This document shows positions 8,007 to 14,934 of a stretch of 64,000 bases of DNA, piece after piece (the first letter of the stretch is position 1; every line of letters starts with the position of its first letter). The translations under genes and the position numbers were made by a program. The notes below the pieces were generated by a model, which was not told where the DNA came from, did not search any database, and was given only the letters and a program-made list of their open reading frames with translations. Source of the stretch: Anammoximicrobium sp964645045 (GTDB lineage Bacteria; Planctomycetota; Planctomycetia; Pirellulales; Pirellulaceae); assembly GCA_964645045.1 (NCBI GenBank), contig CAZXYZ010000039.1, forward strand, positions 20,776 through 84,775, written 5' to 3'.

Positions 8007-9150
8007 CCAAATCCTTGCGCACGACAACCTGCGGTGGGCCTTTCACAAGGCGTCGCGTGGACGGCGGTGCAAGGAGGAAGCGAGGCTATTCGCGGCCCAT
8101 CTCTCGCGGAACCTGGCCGCCATGACACAAGGATTGCTAACCGGCACGATTCCCCTCGGCAACTATCACCAGTTCACGATTCACGACCCCAAGGAACGGC
8201 TGATTACGGCACCGAGTTTTCCTGAGCGGGTGCTGCACCACGCCGTGATGAACGTCTGTGAGCCCGTGTTGGAACAGTGGCTGATCACGGATACATACGC
8301 CTGCCGTGCCGGTCGCGGCCGGATCGCCGCCGTGGATCGGGCTCGGCATTTCGCGGCCGGGTATCCATTCTTCTTGAAACTCGACATTCGCAAGTACTTC
8401 CCCAGCATTTCGCACAGGATCCTGCTGGGGAAACTGACTTGCGTGTTCAAGGACCTCCCGCTGCTGCAACTGCTCGATCGGATCATCGCCAGTTACGAGG
8501 ACAGCCCCGCCCGCGGTTTGCCGATCGGCAGCTTGACGTCGCAACACTTTGCCAATTTCTATCTGGGTTGGTTCGATCGCTTTGTGAAAGAACACCTGCG
8601 TGTCCGCGGCTATGTCCGTTACATGGACGATTCGATGCTGTGGGGAACGTCGGCCAAATCGCTCCGGCGTCACCTGCAGACCATCGCGCATTTCCTGGGG
8701 GACGAATTGGAATTGGACCTCAAATCCGAGCCGTACATCAACCGGACGTGCCACGGGGTGGATTTCTTGGGCTGCCGCGTTTTCGCGGATCACGTGACCT
8801 TGAATCGGCGGAGCCGGGTGCGGTTCCGGCGTAGGTTGCAGGCTCTGGAAGAGGCATTCGCACATGGGCGGATCGACGAGGATACCTTGCAGCGGCGGGC
8901 CACGGCTTTGGTGGCGTTCACGCGCGCACCGGGCGTGTCCAGTTGGCAATTCCGGCGGAGTGTGCTAGAAAGAATGCCGGTGAGCGGCCATGGCCTCGAA
9001 CCGGGTGTATCGCGGCGGCAGTTGGAACAACGCGGCCGCGAACTGCCGGTCGGCGAACCGCAACAGGAACTCGCCGTCGAACCGGAACAACAACCTGGGT
9101 TTCCGGCTGGCCGCAGCTCAGCGTGGGCGGTGGATGCCGCTTGGGACTGA
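7981..9150 (+). CDS. DGR reverse transcriptase, 389 aa frame
   Basis: The RT motifs are in order. Residues ~55-75 give the finger region (NYHQFTIHDPKERLITAPSF). LKLDIRKYFPSIS holds catalytic Asp135. LPIGSLTSQHFANFYL (180-195) is the group-II-intron/DGR type of motif 4. YMDD (214-217) supplies the other two aspartates, and GVDFLGCRVF is motif 7. RT similarity ends near residue 325 (SWQFRRSVLER). The rest of the frame (codons 338-379) runs through the template repeat, so the C-terminal ~60 residues may have no enzymatic role. The enzyme would copy TR RNA with errors at adenines and feed the cDNA into the VR. Start: ATG with GGAG upstream, inside the HRDC gene. Confidence 0.92.
   Translation: MQRAGRLFSQILAHDNLRWAFHKASRGRRCKEEARLFAAHLSRNLAAMTQGLLTGTIPLGNYHQFTIHDPKERLITAPSFPERVLHHAVMNVCEPVLEQWLITDTYACRAGRGRIAAVDRARHFAAGYPFFLKLDIRKYFPSISHRILLGKLTCVFKDLPLLQLLDRIIASYEDSPARGLPIGSLTSQHFANFYLGWFDRFVKEHLRVRGYVRYMDDSMLWGTSAKSLRRHLQTIAHFLGDELELDLKSEPYINRTCHGVDFLGCRVFADHVTLNRRSRVRFRRRLQALEEAFAHGRIDEDTLQRRATALVAFTRAPGVSSWQFRRSVLERMPVSGHGLEPGVSRRQLEQRGRELPVGEPQQELAVEPEQQPGFPAGRSSAWAVDAAWD
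8992..9116 (+). ncRNA. DGR template repeat (TR), 125 bp, nested in the RT reading frame
   Basis: This is the source copy of the VR. It holds 26 adenines, 22 of them in eleven AAC codons when read in the frame of the target. AAC is the codon most useful for adenine mutagenesis because it never becomes a stop. Codons for the fold-forming residues (Gly-Gly, Trp, Cys-Arg, Leu-Gly-Phe) are mostly free of A and so are protected. In the VR frame it reads as Asn-rich (for example RNRNSPSNRNNNLGF). The TR lies wholly inside the annotated RT frame rather than in a separate spacer. Confidence 0.92.
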
Positions 9151-9209
9151 ACCGGCCGCTTTCCTGTCCCGCCGTCGCGTGTGACGAACGGGCAAAATCC
9201 AAACCCGAT

Positions 9210-9260
9210 GCCGCCCGGTGCTGGTAGCCGCATGCGAACGCTCCGGGCGGCGTTTTTCTT
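9210..9260 (+). terminator. Intrinsic terminator after the DGR
   Basis: A perfect 9-bp G+C-rich stem, GCCGCCCGG (9210-9218) with its complement at 9243-9251, is followed by GTTTTTCTT. The 24-base loop can itself fold at GCATGC. It sits about 95 bp past the TR and is oriented to end the operon transcript that contains the RT and TR RNA. Confidence 0.65.
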
Positions 9261-9313
9261 GTCGGCCCCATGTCTGCCAGCCAGACTTCACCCTGTTTCG
9301 GATCCTTGACCAT
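9255..9313 (-). pseudogene. Truncated MazF/PemK-like toxin, first ~20 codons only
   Basis: The ATG at 9313 opens a frame reading MVKDPKQGEVWLADMGPTRK, which is the classic start of MazF/PemK toxins (x-G-E-V-W-L-x-D-x-G-P-T-x-G). Similarity stops there, at the T-tract of the DGR terminator, and the frame continues as unrelated sequence. It overlaps the end of the antitoxin-like gene by 26 bases, as intact toxin-antitoxin pairs do. The toxin has been cut off at the DGR boundary and should be inactive. Confidence 0.6.
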
Positions 9314-9479
9314 CGAGAATGCTCAGTACTTCCTGTTCCACCCCACGATCCGGTAACACGTCCTCCCACGACGCCTGTTCGCGCTCGCGGACGAGAAACC
9401 GCAGGAAATGCAGTACTTCCAACTGTACTGGTTCGGGCTGGTGTTGAATCTCGTCGATCAACAAGTCTTGCGTCTTCAT
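9288..9479 (-). CDS. Small antitoxin-like protein (DUF2281 type), 63 aa
   Basis: The product reads MKTQDLLIDEIQHQPEPVQL, then EVLHFLRFLVRERE, an acidic Trp segment and a short tail. The pattern of alternating Leu, Glu and Pro followed by EVLHFLRFL is like DUF2281-type antitoxins (VapB-like proteins without a DNA-binding arm). The cognate toxin frame begins inside its last codons but is truncated. This may therefore be an orphan antitoxin, possibly left over from a site into which the DGR was placed. Confidence 0.6.
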   Translation of the reverse strand: MKTQDLLIDEIQHQPEPVQLEVLHFLRFLVREREQASWEDVLPDRGVEQEVLSILDGQGSETG

Positions 9480-9691
9480 GACCGGGATTATACGGGCTCC
9501 CGGGCGTCGGCTGCAAGCTCGTCGAACGGGAAATAGAGAAGCCTCTCCGGCCGATCCTTGGACTGGGATCGTGGTTGCGAATGGTGCCTGGCGACTCGGA
9601 AGGCGGCTGGAACCGTTGTTCATTCTCGCCGACAAGCGGCGAGGATTTTCGGCACCACTTCGCTGAGCACGAGTGCGCCGCCGCAACGATC

Positions 9692-12600
9692 CTACGGGGC
9701 ACTTGCGGCCGTCACCGCCAGCAGCGCAGCGGTGCCGCGCGGGCTTGCCCCCTGGACCACGTCCAAGGATCGGATCTCGACGTCCGGACGCGGGTTGGTC
9801 CATTGCTTCGCGTACACGGCCGCATGAAACTCGGTGCCTTCGTAGGAACGAGTCCAGGCTAACTGCGCGCCGGGCAAGGGCTGCGGCTGCTTCACGCGAT
9901 AGTCGTCGATGTCCACCTCGGCGTAGATCGGCAGGACCGCCTCCTGGCCGTCGGCATAATGGACCACGTAGCGTACGATCTCGAGCTGCTCGCCCCCTTT
10001 CTTCTCCTTCTCGTTGCGCCGCTGGTGAATGCGGGCGGTGTGCAAGAAGAACAAAGCGTCGGCCTTGCGGTTGACGGGGATGCCTTTGATTTCCGCGGGC
10101 AACTGGCCGGGCACGTTCGGCCCGGCGAGCATGATACAGGTGGGCACCGGCGAAGTGGGAAAATCGTAGATGTTGTAGGTCACGCCGGCCAACTTCTGCT
10201 CGCCGGTGGGCAGGTCTTTGAGCGTGAATCGGGCAGCGCCGAACCAGCCGCGTTCGGTGCGGTACTGGTTGGCGTGTTTCGAGAGATCGATCGGCGTACA
10301 GGTCAGGCGCGCGCCGGCGATCACCGTCTTGCCGCCGCCAAATGGGGCTCCGAGGTTCCTCAAAATCGACGCCAGCACGCTCCGCTTTTTGAGCGCGTTG
10401 CCAGGGACCTCTTCGGTGTCCTTGAACCACAAGTTGGCCAGCACGATCCCGCCCGACCCGCGCGGATACTCGACCAGGCCGCCGATGTTCAGCAGGGGCA
10501 GGACGCGCTCGCGGAAATCGGCCGGACGTTTCGCATAGAACGCGACGTTGTCGCAGCCGATGATCGTCACGCCGTTCTGGCGTTTGGCCGGGATGTCGTC
10601 GAACTGGGCGTGCCGGATCGCGATTTGTTTTGCCGTGCGCGGCGGGTCGATGTCGAACGTCGCCGGCTCGCCGTCCGGCGGCACGGCGAAACTCAACTTG
10701 CCGGCCTCGTCGCCGTCAAAAAACAGTTCGACCTGGCGGGTGGGGTTGTACAAGACGTTGCCGTCCCAAGTCCACGCTACCAGTTCCTGCGGCTTGGGCA
10801 GCGTCAGCACGTAAGTGTTGTTCTCGGCCGGATGGTTCTGGATGTACTTCCAGCCGTCGGCGCTGACCATGCCGTTGACGAAGTTGTCCCAGACGCCGCT
10901 GTCCCACGTGCCGAACGGAGCCACTTCGTCGCTGTCGACGACAAACCGAAAAGTGTCCGACGCCACGTAGGTGCCTGACTGCCAGGGGAAGATCTTTTCG
11001 GACGAATACAGGGCCACGTCGCTGAGCGACACACCCGCCAGCAGCCAGCTGCGCGGCACCGCGATCGTCACCCGCTCGCGGTGGAAGGGCCGGATCAAAT
11101 GGTCAAAGCCGACGATCCGGTTGAAGTCCGTCGAGCCTTCGGGTGTCAGATCGTGCAGCACCAGCCAGCCGCCGGCGGCATGGAACTGGCGCAATGCACC
11201 GGCGTTGGCGGCCAGCGCCTTCAGATTGGCGGGTGTGGCGGAGACGACAGCGATCTTGCCTTTGGTGATCGCCTGCGACGGATCGCCTGCCGGCGTGTAC
11301 TGCAGGTTAACCGAGTCCAGCACCTTGGCCAGCGCCGGCTCGACCGCTGCCGCCGTGGCGAGAAATTCGAGCTGGTAGCCGGCGCTGTGGTCCAGCGCGT
11401 TGAGCAACAGCGTTTGCGCGGCCGGATGATCCCCCAGTCGCTCGCCCACGACCAATTGGCACAAGGTGAGCAAGCCGTCGTTGATCGGAATCGTCAGCAG
11501 AGCCGAGTTCAGCAATGACTCGTTGCACTGGACCAGCGACCGTGCGCCACGCTGCGGTTTGAGGTACGCGTTCTTGTAGACCACTTCGCCCGGCTCCCAG
11601 GTGAAGAAGTCCTTGTCTTGCAAGCCCTGCAGCAACGGGTGCGAGACGTCTTCGGCGAAGGCCGTGCGGCCGACGTTCAGCTGGAATTCGACCTCCGCCG
11701 GGCCCAGCCCCTGGTAACGCAAGGGATGTTCCTGCTCCAGCAGCAGCACGCGGCCACCACCAGCCGCGTAGGCGGCAAAAGCCGTGGACGACGTGTCGGC
11801 CGGCTCGAGCACGTCCGGGCCGACCAGCCAGACTTTGCCGGGTACAGGCGGCGGATTCAGGTCGACTAGCGGCGTGAAGCCAATCCCGTGCGACCGCAGG
11901 AACGCGGTGGCATTGCCGCTCGGGTCGTAGACGAACAGGTCGGCGGCCTGCAGCCGGCCAAGCGCCGGCGGTTTCGGCTGGTCGCGTCCGGCTGGCAGCA
12001 CCGAAACTTCCTTGACCGCGCGGAACAACTCCTTGCCCTGCGCAGCCAGCGTCAGCGTCCACTGTCCGTCAAGCCGCCGCGCGGTGTTCGGGATGGGGAG
12101 TTCCACGTCGAATTTTTCGTTCTCGCCCGGCGGCACCGTGTGGACCGTCGCGCTGTCGGCCACGGGCCGGCCGTCAAGCACCAGTTTCCAGGTGAACGTC
12201 AAGGGATCCGCAAACCGTGTATTATTGAAAATTCCCACGGTGCGTTTCGTCCGTTGGCCGGAAGCAAAGGAAAAATCCCATTGCCGGACCAGCACGGCCC
12301 GCGGCGCCCATTCGTTGTATTGCGAGCCGTCGGCGTCGGATGGCTGCTGGCAAAAATCGCAGGCCGCAATGCCGAACCAGCGGTAGCCTTGCGAGATCAC
12401 CTGCATCGCCTTGCCCACGGCGGGCCGGTTGCCGGCTTTGCCCAAGAATACCTGCTCGCCGCCGAAGTAGGCGTAGGCCGGATTGATCCCGGCGGCAAAC
12501 AGCTCCTCGCCGATGAACTTGGGCCTCTGCTGGTCCCACGTCCATTCGCGCTGATCGGCGTTGGATTCGTAAGCCAGTTGCGGGTAGTTCCAAAACGGCT

Positions 12601-14716
12601 TGGTGCTGTAGTGATCGCCATGAACCGGCAGCGTTTGCGCGCGGGTCGCCCCGCCGCCGTCGACCATCATCGGCCGCGTGGGGTCGACCTGTTGAATCGC
12701 CTCCCAGGCCCGCGTCAGCACGGGCTCCCATTTGTCGAGCGCACCGAGATTGCGGGCGTTGATGAAGTTCAGTTCGTTCTCGACCGACCAAATCATGATG
12801 CTGGGGTGATTGCGCTCGCCCTTGATCCAGGCCCGCATGTGGTCGATCCAGTTGCCGCCCAGTTCCGGCAGGACCGCCGGCATGTAGCCTGCCGCTTCGC
12901 CGTCCAGGTAGCCCGTGCGGCGGAGCAGCGCGCCCCCGCGGTCCATGAACGACAGCACTTCCTCCGGCTCCTGCCCCAGCCATTTGTAGCGGCCGCCGTG
13001 CTGCGGCCACATGCGGCTGAAGCCGTAGTTGAACTTCGGGTCTTTGAGCGATACCAAATGTTCCTCCGGCGTGCTGCCGGGCACACCGTGTTCGGTGAAG
13101 CCCTGCCACTTCACGCCGTTCAGCCGCAAATGAATCCCGTCGATCGTCCATTGGCGGAAACCGAACAGCGTCTCCTGCACGTCCACCGGTCGGCCGTCCA
13201 CCTGCACCGTGGTCCGCAGGCGATAGCAGTTCGGGTCGTCCGGCCACCAGAGTTTTGGATTCTCCCAATCCAGATCTGCGGCTAGCATCGCATGGCCATT
13301 GCCGAGGTCCGCCGGCAACGGCGTCCACCGCTTTTCCACTTCGCCCGACTTGTCGTTCACGGCTTCGACCAGGACGTTGGCTTGCTTGGTGGTAGAGCGG
13401 CTGCTTTGGACCGTGATCTCCACGCCCAGCTTCTTGTTCGCCACGGACGGTTTGCAGAACACATCCGCCGTGTAAGCCGGGCCGGCGACGATCCACTGCG
13501 GCGTGCCGACGATGCCCATCAAGGTCTGGTTCCAGATGGGATACACCAGTTCCTGAAAGCCGTTGCTGAAGAACTTGAGCGGCAGATTCCAACGCCGGCG
13601 CAGCTTCATCGGATCCGCGGGGTCCGCCAGGTAGCCGTACCAGCCGTCCTTGATCCCGACCCACAATTCGTTGACGCCGGGGCGGACCGCTTGGGTCACG
13701 TCGAATTGCAGGCGGGCGAACGGGTTCTTGTCAAAGCCGCAGAACTGGCCGTTGACATAGATTGTGGTGTTCAAGTTGTTGGCCGGAAACACCAGCATCA
13801 TCGAACGGCCCGCCAGCGTATCAGGCACATGGACGCGGGTGCGGTACCACACGCGATGGGCAAACACCAGGTCCTCGCGCTGATTCTTGTCGCCAGGCAC
13901 TTCGATTCCCGTCCAGCGGGGCGCGGCCGGGAAATCATTGATGGGCGCCGCGACCGCGCCCGGTGTTTGTTCGTCGTGCCGGCAGATCTCCCACAATCCG
14001 TTCAGCGGCAGGGAAACGCGCGCCGCGGTCTCAGCCGCGGCCGGCAAACGAAACACGTGATTGGCCGCTTCGCGGTCGCGGTCCGTCTGATGGTCTGCGC
14101 CGGGCTTATAGAACTGGTACGGACGGAACTCGCCGGCGGCCAGGCACACGCAATCCAAGGCGAACAGGATCCGTTGCAGCTTGCCCTGAGCGTCTTTCGT
14201 CTTTGGCAGCCGGAAGGACAACGTGTGCGACCCTGCGGCCAGCGGCTGTTTGCCGAACTTGAGCCAGGCGACCTCGGTCCAGAAACTAAGTTCCATCAGA
14301 TCGGTGGTGAGTTCGTCCGGCGCCACGGACTGCCAGGGGCCGCCGTCCAGGCGCCAGTCGAACGGCGAGCGGGCGAACTCGTAGCCGATCCGCGCCCAGA
14401 GTTCGTACTCGCCGGCCGCGCGGGCGTCGAACGCGTAGTCCACCAAGACGCCCTCGGCCGGCGCGTCGCGGTCGACCTGATTGGTATCGATCCCGATGCG
14501 GAACCAGGCCCGCTCCGAGAGGAATTCCGGATGCCCCACGCCCTCCGCCTTGGGCTGGTAGTTGGCACGTGTCGGGTTCTCGCCTTCGAGCCAGACGAAG
14601 GCCGTTTCGGCACCGTGAGAGCACAGGCTGGGCGTAGTCACTGCGGCCAGGGCGGCGATCCAGCAGCGGAGCAAGCGGAATGCAGACGTGGCGAAGTCGA
14701 ACGGGCTGGGCATCAT
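9692..14716 (-). CDS. Giant secreted glycoside hydrolase family 2-type enzyme, ~1674 aa
   Basis: The ATG at 14716 gives a signal peptide (FRLLRCWIAALAAVTTPSLC). An upstream TTG would put a polar extension before it. Domains in order: a carbohydrate-binding-like module (~35-200, LEGENPTRANY); a GH2 sugar-binding jelly roll (~240-400, PLNGLWEICRHD, VWYRTRVHVPD, NNLNTTIYVNGQFCG); an Ig-like domain; a TIM barrel with likely acid/base Glu in WSVENELNF (~644) and likely nucleophile Glu in FIGEELF (~736); then a long C-terminal half with further beta-rich domains. It is about twice the usual GH2 length. The substrate is not deducible, but a beta-linked plant or algal polysaccharide is plausible given the divergent GH99-like gene, SGNH hydrolase and symporter beside it. 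Confidence 0.8.
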   Translation of the reverse strand: MMPSPFDFATSAFRLLRCWIAALAAVTTPSLCSHGAETAFVWLEGENPTRANYQPKAEGVGHPEFLSERAWFRIGIDTNQVDRDAPAEGVLVDYAFDARAAGEYELWARIGYEFARSPFDWRLDGGPWQSVAPDELTTDLMELSFWTEVAWLKFGKQPLAAGSHTLSFRLPKTKDAQGKLQRILFALDCVCLAAGEFRPYQFYKPGADHQTDRDREAANHVFRLPAAAETAARVSLPLNGLWEICRHDEQTPGAVAAPINDFPAAPRWTGIEVPGDKNQREDLVFAHRVWYRTRVHVPDTLAGRSMMLVFPANNLNTTIYVNGQFCGFDKNPFARLQFDVTQAVRPGVNELWVGIKDGWYGYLADPADPMKLRRRWNLPLKFFSNGFQELVYPIWNQTLMGIVGTPQWIVAGPAYTADVFCKPSVANKKLGVEITVQSSRSTTKQANVLVEAVNDKSGEVEKRWTPLPADLGNGHAMLAADLDWENPKLWWPDDPNCYRLRTTVQVDGRPVDVQETLFGFRQWTIDGIHLRLNGVKWQGFTEHGVPGSTPEEHLVSLKDPKFNYGFSRMWPQHGGRYKWLGQEPEEVLSFMDRGGALLRRTGYLDGEAAGYMPAVLPELGGNWIDHMRAWIKGERNHPSIMIWSVENELNFINARNLGALDKWEPVLTRAWEAIQQVDPTRPMMVDGGGATRAQTLPVHGDHYSTKPFWNYPQLAYESNADQREWTWDQQRPKFIGEELFAAGINPAYAYFGGEQVFLGKAGNRPAVGKAMQVISQGYRWFGIAACDFCQQPSDADGSQYNEWAPRAVLVRQWDFSFASGQRTKRTVGIFNNTRFADPLTFTWKLVLDGRPVADSATVHTVPPGENEKFDVELPIPNTARRLDGQWTLTLAAQGKELFRAVKEVSVLPAGRDQPKPPALGRLQAADLFVYDPSGNATAFLRSHGIGFTPLVDLNPPPVPGKVWLVGPDVLEPADTSSTAFAAYAAGGGRVLLLEQEHPLRYQGLGPAEVEFQLNVGRTAFAEDVSHPLLQGLQDKDFFTWEPGEVVYKNAYLKPQRGARSLVQCNESLLNSALLTIPINDGLLTLCQLVVGERLGDHPAAQTLLLNALDHSAGYQLEFLATAAAVEPALAKVLDSVNLQYTPAGDPSQAITKGKIAVVSATPANLKALAANAGALRQFHAAGGWLVLHDLTPEGSTDFNRIVGFDHLIRPFHRERVTIAVPRSWLLAGVSLSDVALYSSEKIFPWQSGTYVASDTFRFVVDSDEVAPFGTWDSGVWDNFVNGMVSADGWKYIQNHPAENNTYVLTLPKPQELVAWTWDGNVLYNPTRQVELFFDGDEAGKLSFAVPPDGEPATFDIDPPRTAKQIAIRHAQFDDIPAKRQNGVTIIGCDNVAFYAKRPADFRERVLPLLNIGGLVEYPRGSGGIVLANLWFKDTEEVPGNALKKRSVLASILRNLGAPFGGGKTVIAGARLTCTPIDLSKHANQYRTERGWFGAARFTLKDLPTGEQKLAGVTYNIYDFPTSPVPTCIMLAGPNVPGQLPAEIKGIPVNRKADALFFLHTARIHQRRNEKEKKGGEQLEIVRYVVHYADGQEAVLPIYAEVDIDDYRVKQPQPLPGAQLAWTRSYEGTEFHAAVYAKQWTNPRPDVEIRSLDVVQGASPRGTAALLAVTAASAP

Positions 14717-14934
14717 GGCGGGCGAAGCTCCATCGGCACATGAGAAGGCGGGAAGCGGCAACTCGCCTAGTGTAGCCGTCGGACGTTTCGAACGGTATAG
14801 CCCACATTGCAGCCCACATTACGCACGCGTCAGTCGCCCCCGTGTTGACAACGAGAATCCGTCCGGCGACAACGGTATCCGCGCGGGCCGGGGCACGACA
14901 TCCCGGTTTGCGTGGAACATAAGGAGTGAATCGG

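Noticed and set aside
8990..9184. Template repeat read as a 64-residue Asn-rich protein starting with ATG at 8990
   Set aside because: It is the template in the target's frame. The match to the VR and the adenine-only differences explain it better than a separate gene.
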